NCBI RefSeq assembly: GCF_003217775.1
Contig: NZ_QJVJ01000008.1
Span: 186,001 to 250,000, forward strand
Length of the DNA: 64,000 nt
Source of the DNA: Paenibacillus flagellatus
GTDB lineage: Bacteria; Bacillota; Bacilli; Paenibacillales; NBRC-103111
Direction: 5' to 3'
Part shown: positions 42,781 to 52,777 of the stretch, piece after piece
Numbering within the stretch: the first letter of the stretch is position 1
Layout: the number at the start of each line of letters is the position of its first letter
Position numbers and translations under genes: made by a program
Notes under the pieces: generated by a model
What the model was told of the DNA's origin: nothing
The model's input: the letters and a program-made list of their open reading frames with translations, nothing else
Database searches by the model: none

Positions 42781-43140
42781 ATGGCAAGGGTAAAAGGCGG
42801 TATCGTCCGCGCACGTCGACGCAAAAAAATACTGAAATTGGCGAGAGGCTATTTCGGTTCCAAACATACGCTGTTTAAAACGGCGAAAGAGCAAGTGATG
42901 AAGTCGCTGATGTACGCATACCGCGACCGCCGTCAAACGAAGCGCAACTTCCGCAAGTTGTGGATCGTACGGATCAACGCGGCTGCCCGCATCAACGGCC
43001 TGTCGTACAGCAAGCTGATGCACGGCCTGAAGCTGGCCGGCGTCGAAGTAAACCGCAAAATGCTCGCCGACCTCGCGGTCAACGATCTGAAAGCTTTCTC
43101 CAGCTTGGCCGACACGGCGAAGCAAAAAATCAACGCCTAA
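42781..43140 (+). CDS. rplT: 50S ribosomal protein L20
   Basis: 119 residues: [60 protein letters not shown], full-length. It binds 23S rRNA early in 50S assembly and, in Bacillus, represses this operon by binding the leader. CAGGAGG lies 9 nt before the ATG. A strong terminator follows. Confidence 0.97.
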   Translation: MARVKGGIVRARRRKKILKLARGYFGSKHTLFKTAKEQVMKSLMYAYRDRRQTKRNFRKLWIVRINAAARINGLSYSKLMHGLKLAGVEVNRKMLADLAVNDLKAFSSLADTAKQKINA

Positions 43141-43152
43141 TGCACGAACGAG

Positions 43153-43176
43153 GCCGCCCCGTCAGGGCGGCTTTTT
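43153..43176 (+). terminator. Terminator of the infC operon
   Basis: GCCGCCC-CGTCA-GGGCGGC-TTTTT. Confidence 0.9.
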
Positions 43177-43275
43177 GCGCTTCTCGCGGGGGTTCGGACT
43201 GCGGATTGGCCGCAGGCTTGCGGACGACCAGACCGAGCAGGGCGACCCTCGCCGGACAAAATGCCGATTATGGTC

Positions 43276-43303
43276 TTGACTATTCGACCGGGAGTGTTAT
43301 AAT
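43276..43303 (+). promoter_or_regulatory. Promoter of the ilv-leu operon
   Basis: TTGACT (43276-43281), 16 nt, TATAAT (43298-43303), just ahead of the T-box leader. Confidence 0.75.
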
Positions 43304-43309
43304 AAGTTC

Positions 43310-43660
43310 TAACATTGATTCCATTATTGCGTTATCGGCTATGAAGAGGACGAAGTGATAAGGGCTCTTATGTTCCAGAGAGCTTAAGGATGTGCTGAAA
43401 CCTTAGCCATAATCCCTTGTCGACGAGCTCACCTCGGAGCTGTTTCCCTGAAAAACGGTGTCAGAAGGACGCTGCGCTAGTAGGGGGAATCGGATTGGCA
43501 CACGTTACCGTGCCGCAGGTAAAGGCGACCTCGAGGCGTCCGATACTTGCTAAGGCTTTGCGTCGCGAGGCGCATCGCAAAATTGGGTGGTACCACGGAA
43601 GAGCTAACCCCTTTCGTCCCGTTCGCGTATTCATGCGCAACGGACGAAAGGGGTTTTTTG
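43310..43660 (+). ncRNA. T-box leader (leucine type) of ilvB
   Basis: The leader carries the canonical T-box GGGTGGTACCACG (43585-43597) that pairs with the NCCA end of uncharged tRNA. It overlaps a strong terminator: CCCCTTTCGTCC ... GGACGAAAGGGG-TTTTTT (about 43609-43659). In stem I, CAGAGAGCTTAAGGATGTGC matches the AG-bulge/distal region, and a CTC triplet in CGAGCTCACCTCGGAGCTG is the likely leucine specifier. Uncharged leucine tRNA should therefore let transcription through into ilvB-ilvH-ilvC-leuA. The specifier assignment is by position and pathway. Confidence 0.92.
43609..43659 (+). terminator. T-box terminator
   Basis: Long stem CCCCTTTCGTCCCGTT/AACGGACGAAAGGGG with TTTTTTG, mutually exclusive with the antiterminator that includes the T-box motif. 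Confidence 0.88.
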
Positions 43661-43711
43661 TTCGTTAGGCGCGCATGCCGTTTCGTTCAAACTTTGAGAG
43701 GAGGGTCACTT

Positions 43712-45457
43712 ATGTGTGCTCAAATGGAAGCGACACTGTCTAAGGAACAACTGCGTCAAAAGCTGCTTCAGCCGGATGTCATCTCCGGGTCGGAGATTTT
43801 GCTTCGCTCGCTGCTTTTGGAGGGTGTGGACTGCGTCTTCGGTTATCCGGGCGGCGCCGTGCTGTACATTTATGACGCGATGCACGGGAACCCGGACTTC
43901 AAGCATTTGCTTACCCGTCACGAGCAGGGTGCGATTCACGCCGCGGACGGCTATGCGAGGTCGACCGGCAAAGTCGGCGTCTGCATCGCGACTTCCGGAC
44001 CGGGAGCGACCAATCTCGTCACCGGGATCGCCACCGCCTATATGGATTCGGTGCCGCTCGTCGTCATTACCGGCAACGTAGCGACCCAATTTATCGGCAC
44101 CGACGCGTTCCAGGAAGCGGATATTACCGGCATTACGATGCCGATTACGAAACATAGCTATCTCGTGCGGAAGGTCGAAGATTTGCCGCGCATCATCCAC
44201 GAGGCGTTCCATATCGCCAATACCGGCCGGAAGGGCCCCGTCCTGATCGACATTCCGAAGGACGTATCGGCGCTCAAGACGAAGTTCGTCTATCCGGAGA
44301 CGATCGACATTCGCGGCTACAACCCGACGGTGCAGCCGAACAAGCTGCAGGTCGACAAGCTGCTGCAGGCGATTCAGGAAGCCGAGCGGCCGGTCATCAT
44401 CGCCGGCGGCGGCGTCGTCTACGCGAACGCGGCTCCCGAGCTGATCGAGTTCGTCGACAAGACGCAAATCCCGATCACGACGACGCTGCTCGGCTTGGGC
44501 GGCTTCCCGAGCGGCCACGAGCTGTGGATGGGGATGCCGGGCATGCACGGCACGTACACGGCGAACCAGGCGATCCAGAACGCCGACCTGATCATTTCGA
44601 TCGGCTCCCGATTCGACGACCGCGTCACGATGAATTTGGACGGCTTCGCGCCGAACGTGAAGAAGATCGCGCACATCGACGTCGATCCGGCCGAAATCGG
44701 CAAAAACGTCAAAACCGACATTCCCGTCGTAGGCGACGTCAAGGCGGTGCTCCGCATCGCCAACGAGAAGGCGAAGCCGGCTCCGGCCAAGGAATGGATC
44801 GCGGAAATCGCCGCGATGAAGCGGCAGTTCCCGCTGAAGTACAAAGATTCCGACGACGAGCTGAAGCCGCAATTCGTCATCGAGATGATCAACGAGACGA
44901 CGAAGGGCGAGGCGATCGTCACGACGGACGTCGGCCAGCATCAGATGTGGGCCGCGCAATATTACAAGTTCCAAAACCCGCGCTCGTTCATCTCCTCCGG
45001 CGGTCTCGGCACGATGGGCTTCGGTTTCCCGTCGGCGATCGGCGCCCAGATGGGCAACCCGGATAAGCTGGTCGTCTCGATCAACGGCGACGGCGGCATG
45101 CAGATGTGCGCCCAGGAGCTGGCGATTTGCGCGATCAACAACATCCCGGTCAAAGTCGTCATCATCAACAACCAGGTGCTCGGCATGGTGCGGCAATGGC
45201 AGGAAATCATTTACGACAACCGGTACAGCCATATCGATCTGGCCGGCAGCCCCGATTTCGTCAAGCTCGCGGAGGCTTACGGGGTGAAAGGCTTGCGGGC
45301 GACGACGAAGGAAGAAGCCCGCAAGGCGTGGCAGGAAGCGCTCGACACGCCGGGACCGGTCGTCATCGACTTCGTCGTTCCGAAGGGCGAGAACGTGTTC
45401 CCGATGGTTACGGCGGGCAGTACGTTAAGTCAGATGATATTGGGGGATTCGGAATGA
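43712..45457 (+). CDS. ilvB: Acetolactate synthase, large (catalytic) subunit
   Basis: 581 residues, thiamine-diphosphate enzyme that condenses pyruvate with pyruvate or 2-oxobutyrate. FGYPGGAVLYIYDAMH, RHEQGAIHAADGYARSTG (catalytic Glu), ATSGPGATNLVTGIATAYMD, GSRFDDRVT (FAD) and NGDGGMQMCAQELAICAINN (metal/ThDP) are all present. ATG 43712 follows GAGAGGAGGG; the frame is open further 5' into the terminator. First gene after the T-box; its TGA overlaps the ATG of ilvH. Confidence 0.97.
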   Translation: MCAQMEATLSKEQLRQKLLQPDVISGSEILLRSLLLEGVDCVFGYPGGAVLYIYDAMHGNPDFKHLLTRHEQGAIHAADGYARSTGKVGVCIATSGPGATNLVTGIATAYMDSVPLVVITGNVATQFIGTDAFQEADITGITMPITKHSYLVRKVEDLPRIIHEAFHIANTGRKGPVLIDIPKDVSALKTKFVYPETIDIRGYNPTVQPNKLQVDKLLQAIQEAERPVIIAGGGVVYANAAPELIEFVDKTQIPITTTLLGLGGFPSGHELWMGMPGMHGTYTANQAIQNADLIISIGSRFDDRVTMNLDGFAPNVKKIAHIDVDPAEIGKNVKTDIPVVGDVKAVLRIANEKAKPAPAKEWIAEIAAMKRQFPLKYKDSDDELKPQFVIEMINETTKGEAIVTTDVGQHQMWAAQYYKFQNPRSFISSGGLGTMGFGFPSAIGAQMGNPDKLVVSINGDGGMQMCAQELAICAINNIPVKVVIINNQVLGMVRQWQEIIYDNRYSHIDLAGSPDFVKLAEAYGVKGLRATTKEEARKAWQEALDTPGPVVIDFVVPKGENVFPMVTAGSTLSQMILGDSE

Positions 45458-45945
45458 GTTCGACGAGGCATACCATTTCCGTTTTGGTCAATAACCAGCC
45501 TGGCGTCCTGCAGCGCGTATCCGGATTGTTCGGACGCCGCGGCTTCAACATCGAGAGCATCACCGTGGGCGAGTCCGAAGAGGCCGGCTTGTCCCGGATG
45601 GTCATCGTGACGACCGGCGACGACCGGACGCTCGAGCAGGTGCAGAAGCAGCTGTACAAATTGATCGACGTCATCAAGGTCGTCGATCTGAGCTCGCACC
45701 CGATGGTCGCCCGCGAGCTCGCGCTGATCAAGGTGAGCGCCGAGCCGAGCATGCGGCCGGAAATTCTCGGCATCGTCGAGACGTTCCGCGCGGCCGTCGT
45801 CGATATCGGGCCGACGTCCCTCATCGTGCAGGTCGTCGGGGACACGTCCAAAATCGACGCGATGGCGGAGCTGCTCAAGCCGTACGGCATTCGCGAGTTT
45901 TCCCGCACCGGCGTCACCGCGATGATTCGCGGACTGGCGAAGTAA
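45454..45945 (+). CDS. ilvH: Acetolactate synthase, small (regulatory) subunit
   Basis: 163 residues. The ACT domain SVLVNNQPGVLQRVSGLFGR, GFNIESITVGESEE, and the C-terminal SRTGVTAMIRG match IlvH/IlvN. It stabilises IlvB and confers valine feedback inhibition. ATG overlaps the ilvB stop (ATGA), indicating translational coupling and fixed stoichiometry. Confidence 0.96.
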   Translation: MSSTRHTISVLVNNQPGVLQRVSGLFGRRGFNIESITVGESEEAGLSRMVIVTTGDDRTLEQVQKQLYKLIDVIKVVDLSSHPMVARELALIKVSAEPSMRPEILGIVETFRAAVVDIGPTSLIVQVVGDTSKIDAMAELLKPYGIREFSRTGVTAMIRGLAK

Positions 45946-45960
45946 AGATGCAAGCCTTAA

Positions 45961-45984
45961 GGGCCGCTTGACGGCAGGCGGCCC
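45961..45984 (+). other. Hairpin after ilvH without T-run
   Basis: GGGCCGC/GCGGCCC stem 15 bp after the ilvH stop. It lacks a following T-run, so it is more likely an mRNA 3'-protective or processing element than a terminator. Confidence 0.5.
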
Positions 45985-46019
45985 TGCCATCGACCCGTTT
46001 CCATTCATTGCAACTTGTC

Positions 46020-46101
46020 GTGAGTGGGAGTCCGGCCGGACGAGCCCGGCAAGTCCGGCTGCTCGCACCCGCGGCGGTTCGCCCGTCCGGACGCCCACTC
46101 A
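46020..46101 (+). other. Long hairpin in the ilvH-ilvC spacer
   Basis: GTGAGTGGG (46020-46028) pairs with CCCACTCAC (46093-46101) and, after one mismatch, GTCCGG (46030-46035) with CCGGAC (46086-46091). The stem closes 36 nt before the ilvC start and is not followed by T residues. In B. subtilis the ilv-leu mRNA is processed upstream of ilvC and a 5' stem-loop stabilises the ilvC segment; this may be the equivalent. Confidence 0.65.
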
Positions 46102-46113
46102 CAGGGTTGTTAA

Positions 46114-47130
<1,017 letters not shown>

Positions 47131-47474
47131 TCGGGCGCGCCAGCCCGATTGCTAGAAGTTCAATCGCTTTGATGGGGATTGAATGAAAGTGGGGAGAAGT
47201 CCGAGAAGAGATGAAGCGGTTCGGGGCAAGCGGCGGGGAGCATGCGCTCCACCTCCGTCAAACTCGTGTTGTCTTGAATAGGTAGTAAGTGGGACAACAC
47301 GAGTTTGAAAGTCGGACGCTCCGCTTTCCGCCGCACACTCCCCACCTCTTTTGGCGGTTCAATAATCTCTTCCGGACGTTCTCGTCCAAAACAGGTTCAA
47401 TCCCCCTCAAGCGGGGATTGAACTTCTGTATTATCTGGGGCTATGCGCCCGAGGGAAAATAGGGGGTGGATGGC
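47131..47474. other. Gene-free spacer between ilvC and leuA
   Basis: 344 bp with no coding frame. Almost all of it is the nested palindromic element described separately; the last 45 bp hold the leuA ribosome-binding site. Confidence 0.7.
47154..47427. repeat. Nested inverted-repeat element with terminal inverted repeats
   Basis: The ends are about 30-bp imperfect inverted repeats: left AGAAGTTCAATC ... GGGGATTGAA (47154-47183), right TTCAATCCCC ... GATTGAACTTCT (47396-47427). Inside, GTGGGGAG (47189-47196) pairs with CTCCCCAC (47338-47345), GCGGCGG (47230-47236) with CCGCCGC (47328-47334), and CAAACTCGTGTTGTC (47259-47273) with GACAACACGAGTTTG (47293-47307), a perfect 15-bp stem. A small hairpin GGAGC-ATGC-GCTCC lies at 47237-47250. 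It could be a MITE-like element or a structured spacer RNA. No clear target-site duplication. Confidence 0.7.
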
Positions 47475-49025
47475 ATGCGCAAAATTTACGTATTCGACAC
47501 GACGCTGCGCGACGGCGAACAGTCGCCGGGCGTCAACCTGAATACGCAGGAGAAGGTGGAAATCGCCCTCCAGCTCGAGAAGCTGGCGGTCGACCGGATC
47601 GAAGCCGGATTCCCGGCGGCGTCTCCGGGCGACTTGGCCGCGGTGAACGCGGTGGCCCGCGCCGTCCGCAACGCGAGCGTCATCGGCCTGTCCCGCTCCC
47701 GCGAGCAGGATATCGACGCGGCCCGGGAGGCGCTCAAGGACGCGCAGGATCCTTGCCTGCACCTGTTCCTCGCGACGTCGCCGATCCATCGGAAGCACAA
47801 GCTGCGGATGGAGAAGCACCAGGTGCTCGAAACGGCCGAAGCGGCGATCAAGTACGCGAAAAAATATTTTAGCAAAATCGAGTTTTCGCCGGAGGATGCC
47901 GGCCGCACCGAGCTCGATTTCCTGTGCGAAGTGACGGAGATGGCGATCCGCGCCGGCGCAACGGTCGTCAACATTCCGGATACGGTCGGATATATGACGC
48001 CGAGCGAGTTCGGCAACATTTTCAAAACGTTGAAGGAAAACGTGCGCGGCATCGAAACCATCCAGCTGAGCGCGCACTGCCACGACGATCTCGGCATGGC
48101 GACGGCGAACGCGCTGGCCGCCATCTTGAACGGCGCCGACCAGATCGAAGGCACGATCAACGGCATCGGCGAGCGGGCCGGCAATACGGCGCTCGAGGAA
48201 GTCGCGCTTGCGCTCGAGACGCGCCAAGAGTTTTTCCAGGCGAAGACGTCGCTCGTCCTGAACGAAATCGCCCGTACGAGCCGTCTCGTCAGCAAGCTGA
48301 CCGGCATGGTCGTCCCCGGCAACAAGGCGATCGTCGGCGCGAACGCGTTCGCCCACGAGTCCGGCATTCATCAGGACGGCATGCTGAAGGAGAAGACGAC
48401 GTACGAGATCATCTCGCCGGAGACGATCGGTCTGAAGGAAAGCAAGCTCGTCCTCGGCAAGCATTCCGGACGCCACGCGTTCCGCGAGAAGCTGATCGAC
48501 ATGGGCTACGACCTGAACGACGAGCAGGTGAACGAAGCGTTCGCCAAGTTCAAGGTTCTCGCCGACCGGAAGAAAAACGTCATCGACGAAGATATCCGTG
48601 CGCTGATCGAGGAAAAGCTCGTCCAGACGCCGGAAGTGTTCGTGCTCGACACGATCCAGCTGTCCTACGGCAACCAGTCGGTGCCGATGGCCACCGTGCG
48701 CATCGTGCAAGCCGAAGGGACGATGCTCGAGGAAGGCTCGATCGGCAACGGCTCGGTCGACGCGATCTACAAGGCGATCGACAAGGCGACGAAGGAAGAG
48801 GTCGAGCTGGAAGACTACTCGATCAAGTCGGTCACGCACGGCAAGGACGCGCTCGGCGACGTGCACGTCGTGCTGAAGCAGGGCGACATCTCGGTGCACG
48901 GCCGCGGCGTCAGCACGGACATTCTCGAGGCGAGCGCCAAGGCGTACATCGATGCGATCAACCGGCTGATCGACAAGCGCAAGACGCCGGGCGGCGGCCG
49001 CCACGGCAGCATGTCGCTCATCTGA
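47475..49025 (+). CDS. leuA: 2-isopropylmalate synthase
   Basis: 516 residues. [20 protein letters not shown] (metal and substrate site), [17 protein letters not shown] (HxH metal ligands) and the C-terminal LeuA dimer/allosteric domain (from about residue 385, [20 protein letters not shown]) are all present. It makes the first committed intermediate of leucine synthesis and is leucine-inhibited in the family. ATG 47475 is preferred to GTG 47466, since AGGGGGTGG is then 7 nt upstream. It follows ilvC after the palindromic spacer and ends in a strong terminator, so the operon stops here without leuBCD. Confidence 0.96.
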   Translation: MRKIYVFDTTLRDGEQSPGVNLNTQEKVEIALQLEKLAVDRIEAGFPAASPGDLAAVNAVARAVRNASVIGLSRSREQDIDAAREALKDAQDPCLHLFLATSPIHRKHKLRMEKHQVLETAEAAIKYAKKYFSKIEFSPEDAGRTELDFLCEVTEMAIRAGATVVNIPDTVGYMTPSEFGNIFKTLKENVRGIETIQLSAHCHDDLGMATANALAAILNGADQIEGTINGIGERAGNTALEEVALALETRQEFFQAKTSLVLNEIARTSRLVSKLTGMVVPGNKAIVGANAFAHESGIHQDGMLKEKTTYEIISPETIGLKESKLVLGKHSGRHAFREKLIDMGYDLNDEQVNEAFAKFKVLADRKKNVIDEDIRALIEEKLVQTPEVFVLDTIQLSYGNQSVPMATVRIVQAEGTMLEEGSIGNGSVDAIYKAIDKATKEEVELEDYSIKSVTHGKDALGDVHVVLKQGDISVHGRGVSTDILEASAKAYIDAINRLIDKRKTPGGGRHGSMSLI

Positions 49026-49049
49026 CGCGAACCTGATCAAGCAAGGAAG

Positions 49050-49090
49050 AAAGCCCTCTACCGTTCATGGAGACGAAGGAGGGCTTTTTT
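49050..49090 (+). terminator. Terminator after leuA
   Basis: AAAGCCCTC/GAGGGCTTT followed by TTT. Confidence 0.85.
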
Positions 49091-49147
49091 GGTTTGACCG
49101 GAAGCGCCAAATCTATTAAAGACGAATCGAGCCTGCCAAAGGTTGCA

Positions 49148-49162
49148 GCTTTTCTGAAAATA
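49148..49162 (+). promoter_or_regulatory. CodY-box-like sequence
   Basis: GCTTTTCTGAAAATA matches 12 of 15 positions of the CodY consensus AATTTTCWGAAAATT, about 100 nt before the Ig-like protein gene. CodY represses in the presence of branched-chain amino acids and GTP. Confidence 0.5.
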
Positions 49163-49263
49163 TTGGTCTAAATTTCTTGTCTCAACTTGTCGATATAAAG
49201 AAAAGATTGTTAAATGTTGCTAAGACCAAAAAACGGTCCGGATGGAAGGACCGGGGGAAAGGA

Positions 49264-52200
49264 ATGGCCGATTTGACGCAATGGAACAAACGGACGGGCA
49301 CCGGGTCCGGATTCAGCCTGAAATCGTTCGGTATCGTCATGCTGCAGTTCATTCTGATCGCCGCCATGATCACGGGACCGGGTTCCGGCCTGGCTTGGGC
49401 CGCGGACGAAATTTCGCGCCTCGTGCTGAACAAGAACACGCTGACCTTGTCCGAAGGCGATACGTATTCGCTGACGGCGACGTCGGTTCTCGTCAACGGC
49501 TCGACGTCGGACGTCACGATCAAAGCCGATTGGAATTCCGGCGACACGAACGTGGCGACGGTCTATGCGGGCAACGTCACCGCGAAGAAGGAAGGAACGG
49601 CGACCGTTACCGCCACTTATATGGGCAAAACGGAAGTCGTCAACATTACGGTACATAAAAAAGTGAAAAGCTTGTCCAAAGACAAGACGAAGCTGTCCAA
49701 GCGCGTCGGACAGGCACCCGAGCAAATTACGCTGGAAGCGGCGTATACGGACGGGACGACGGAAGACGTCACCGCCAAGGCGGAATGGAAGTCGGAGAGG
49801 GACGCCGTCGCGACGGTCGTCAACGGCAAGGTAACGCCGGTGGCCGCCGGGGAGACGAACGTGACGGCGACGTACGGCGGGAAAAGCGTTACGATACCGG
49901 TCGGCGTCGATATCGTGCGCCGGATCGATCCCGATCCGGAAAGCGTCGACCTGCGCGTGGGCGGCAGCTCGGACGTGCAGCTCATCGCGATGTTCGAGGA
50001 CGGGGCGACGGACGACGTCGCCGACAAGGCCGAATGGACGACGGCCAACGGAAGCATCGCCGACGTGTTCAAAGGCAAGGTGACCGCTTACGGCGCCGGC
50101 CAGACGACGATCACCGGAAAATACGGCGGCAAGTCGGCCACCATCATCGTCAATGTCGAGACGGTCAAGCGGCTGGAAGCCGATAAAACCGATCTGTTCC
50201 TCAAGCCCGAGCAGTCCGCTCCGGTCGTCTTGACAGCTTATTATGCGGACGCGGACAATTCGAGCCAGGTCGTAACGACCAAAGCGACGTGGTCGAGCAG
50301 CGACGAGTCGATCGCGGACGTGGAAGACGGCGTCATCACGGCCCATTCGGTCGGGCAGGCGACGATTACGGCCAGCTACGGCACGAAGACGGTCTCGATT
50401 ACGGTCGACGCCGGCATTGCCCGCAAGCTGGAAGCGAACAAGACGTCGCTCTCGATGCGCAAGAACGGCACCGAGGACGTCAAGCTGGAGGCGGTTTTCG
50501 CCAGCGGCGCGAAAGAAGACGTGACCGCCCAAGCGACTTGGTCTTCGAGCGACGAAAGCGTCGCCTACGTATCGAATGGGAAAGTGCGGGCGAACGGAAG
50601 CGGAGAGGCGACGATCAAGGCGGAATACGGCGACAAGTCGGTATCGATTCCGGTACGGGTCGATACGGCGCGCGGCTTGAAGGCGACGCCTTCGGCGCTC
50701 GACGTCAAAACCGGCGACTCGAAAACGGTCAAGCTGGAAGTGACCTATGCGGACGGGACGACGGAGGACGTGACGGCGAAGGCGGAGTGGAGCTCCGACA
50801 AGCCGGAAATCGCGGACGTCATCGACGGGACGATTACGGCGCTCGGCACCGGTCAAGCGGTCATTACGGGCAAATACGGCGACAAGACGGCGGTTGTAAC
50901 CGTCAACGTGGAGCTGGCGAAGAAGCTGAAGGCGAGCAAGACGGACTTGTTCCTGAAAGTCGGGGGAACCGACAATGTGACGCTGGAGGCGACGTTCGCC
51001 GACGGGACCGTCGCCGACGTGACGACGAAAGCCGAATGGTCTTCGGACGACGCCGACGTGGCCGATGTGACCGACGGCAAAATCAAGACGTACAAGTCCG
51101 GGCAAGCGACGATCACCGCCGCTTACGGCGGCAAGACCGTCTCCGTTAACGTAGACGTCAGCGTGGCGAGGAAGCTCGACATCGACAAAAAGTCGCTCTC
51201 GCTGCGTAAAGGGGATACCGCGGCCGCGCTGAAGCTGACCGCATACTATGCCGACGGCTCCAACGAGCCGGTGACGGACAAGGCGGAGTGGAGCTCCGAT
51301 CAGGAAGGCGTCGCGATCGTCAGCAACGGGGTGATCCGGGCGATCGATTCCGGCGAAGCGAAAATTACGGCCAAATACGGCGACAAACTCGTAACCGTCG
51401 CGGTATCCGTCGATCCGGCGTCGAAGCTGGAGGCGGACAAGCAGCGCATCGAGCTGCAGCCGGGCAGCACGGCCGATATTGCGCTGACGGCTACGTATGC
51501 CGACGGCAAGACGGAAGACGTGACGGGCAAGGCGGAATGGATTTCGAGCAACGAGTCGTTCGCCACGGTGAGCGACGGGACGGTAACGGCCGTTGCGCGC
51601 GGCGAGGCGGTCATTACCGCCAAGTACGGCAAGAAGACGGTGAAAGTGTACGTCAGCGTCGGCGCGATCGAATCGCTGACGGCGAGCGACAAAACGTTGT
51701 ATCTGAAAGAGGGCGAAGGCAAGCAAATCGTCCTCACGTCGAAATATAAGGACGGCATGGTCAAAGAGTCGACGGACGAAGCGGAATGGACGTCCTCGCA
51801 GCCGGGCATCGCCGAAGTGTCCCACGGCTACGTCACGGGTGTGGCGAGCGGGAAATCGACGATTACGGCCAAGGTCGGCGAGAAGTCGGTAACCGTCGTC
51901 GTCCAGGTCGAGCTGGCCGACAAGCTGACGGCCACCCACCGGAGCGTCGTCCTGCGCAAGGGCGGCGAGCAGCAAATCGGCTTGACGGCCACCTACGGCA
52001 ACGGCACGACCGAGGACGTGACGAATAAAGCGGTATGGACCGTGTCGTCGACCAAGATCGCGGACGTGAACAACGGGCTGGTTACGGCGTACGAAAGCGG
52101 CCGAGTGACCGTAACCGCGAAATACGGCGCCAAGACGATCTCGATTCCGGTCGATATCGACACGGCGACGAAAATCGCGATCAACAAAAAATCGACCTTG

Positions 52201-52665
52201 CTGAAAACCGGGCAATCGGAGCAGCTGACGGTGACGGCGACGTTCTCCGACGGGACGACGCGCGACGTAACCACCGAGGCGGAATGGACGACCCGTTCGT
52301 TCAAAATCGCGGACGTCAACGAGAAAGGCGTCGTAACGGCCGTCGGCTACGGAAAGACGACGATTTCGGTCAAATACGGCGGCAAAACCGCATCGATTCC
52401 GGTCGAAGTCGACAGCTTGAAATATTTGAAGACGAGCGTGAAAACGATCGAGCTGAAGGCCGGCCAATCGAAGCAGGTCGCCCTGACGGCTACGTACAAG
52501 GACGGCACGGAAGGCGAAGTCGCGCCGCTCGCCGAATGGAAAAGCTCGAAGGATACGGTAGCCGACGTCAAGGACGGCACGATTACCGCCTACGGGAAAG
52601 GAACGGCGACGATTACGGCGAAGTTCGGCGGCAAAACGGCTACGCTGAAAGTGATCGTCAAGTAA
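49264..52665 (+). CDS. Secreted protein of 13 tandem bacterial Ig-like (BIG2) domains
   Basis: 1133 residues. A long signal peptide (about 20-48, VMLQFILIAAMITGPGSGLA, cut after AWA) is followed by 13 units of about 82 residues. Each has the BIG2 plan: short strand, YADGTTEDVTAKAEWSS-type core, then GQATITAKYGGKTVSV-type closing strand. No catalytic, SLH or LPXTG module is visible, so how it stays at the surface is unclear. Start ATG 49264 has GGGGGAAAGG upstream; the frame is open to 49177. Such repeats usually mediate adhesion or stalk-like extension. It sits between leuA and leuB with its own terminator. Confidence 0.9.
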   Translation: MADLTQWNKRTGTGSGFSLKSFGIVMLQFILIAAMITGPGSGLAWAADEISRLVLNKNTLTLSEGDTYSLTATSVLVNGSTSDVTIKADWNSGDTNVATVYAGNVTAKKEGTATVTATYMGKTEVVNITVHKKVKSLSKDKTKLSKRVGQAPEQITLEAAYTDGTTEDVTAKAEWKSERDAVATVVNGKVTPVAAGETNVTATYGGKSVTIPVGVDIVRRIDPDPESVDLRVGGSSDVQLIAMFEDGATDDVADKAEWTTANGSIADVFKGKVTAYGAGQTTITGKYGGKSATIIVNVETVKRLEADKTDLFLKPEQSAPVVLTAYYADADNSSQVVTTKATWSSSDESIADVEDGVITAHSVGQATITASYGTKTVSITVDAGIARKLEANKTSLSMRKNGTEDVKLEAVFASGAKEDVTAQATWSSSDESVAYVSNGKVRANGSGEATIKAEYGDKSVSIPVRVDTARGLKATPSALDVKTGDSKTVKLEVTYADGTTEDVTAKAEWSSDKPEIADVIDGTITALGTGQAVITGKYGDKTAVVTVNVELAKKLKASKTDLFLKVGGTDNVTLEATFADGTVADVTTKAEWSSDDADVADVTDGKIKTYKSGQATITAAYGGKTVSVNVDVSVARKLDIDKKSLSLRKGDTAAALKLTAYYADGSNEPVTDKAEWSSDQEGVAIVSNGVIRAIDSGEAKITAKYGDKLVTVAVSVDPASKLEADKQRIELQPGSTADIALTATYADGKTEDVTGKAEWISSNESFATVSDGTVTAVARGEAVITAKYGKKTVKVYVSVGAIESLTASDKTLYLKEGEGKQIVLTSKYKDGMVKESTDEAEWTSSQPGIAEVSHGYVTGVASGKSTITAKVGEKSVTVVVQVELADKLTATHRSVVLRKGGEQQIGLTATYGNGTTEDVTNKAVWTVSSTKIADVNNGLVTAYESGRVTVTAKYGAKTISIPVDIDTATKIAINKKSTLLKTGQSEQLTVTATFSDGTTRDVTTEAEWTTRSFKIADVNEKGVVTAVGYGKTTISVKYGGKTASIPVEVDSLKYLKTSVKTIELKAGQSKQVALTATYKDGTEGEVAPLAEWKSSKDTVADVKDGTITAYGKGTATITAKFGGKTATLKVIVK
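49410..52660 (+). repeat. Array of 13 diverged BIG2 repeats, about 246 bp each
   Basis: Coding repeats; each unit contains a GCGGACGGGACG-like ADGT segment, GAATGG-type EW codons and an AAATACGGCGGCAAG-like segment. The units are diverged in sequence, so the array is old. Confidence 0.85.
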
Positions 52666-52677
52666 ATCGATTTTAGT

Positions 52678-52713
52678 AGCCCTGCGGCACCTGTTCGGTG
52701 CTGCGGGGCTTTT
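52678..52713 (+). terminator. Terminator after the BIG2 protein gene
   Basis: AGCCCTGCGGCAC-CTGTTCG-GTGCTGCGGGGCT-TTTG. Confidence 0.85.
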
Positions 52714-52777
52714 GTGTTTCTTGGTAGGAGGGGGCACGAGGCGGGGAAACCCCTATTCGGTTTTCGGGAAGGTGTGA

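Noticed and set aside
43706-45232. Long minus-strand open frame opposite ilvB
   Set aside because: Asp/Arg/His-rich composition, no family pattern; ilvB on the plus strand is unambiguous.
45961-45984. Terminator between ilvH and ilvC
   Set aside because: The stem is good, but there is no T-run and the downstream genes belong to the same pathway, so it was listed only as a hairpin.
47154-47427. Intact insertion sequence
   Set aside because: It has terminal inverted repeats but no transposase frame and no clear target duplication.
47397-49040. Long minus-strand open frame opposite leuA
   Set aside because: Same antisense artefact; no ribosome-binding site and the translation has no recognisable domain.
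49210-52737. 1175-codon minus-strand frame opposite the Ig-like protein
   Set aside because: Its repetitiveness mirrors the repeats of the real gene; the plus-strand protein has a signal peptide and coherent domains.
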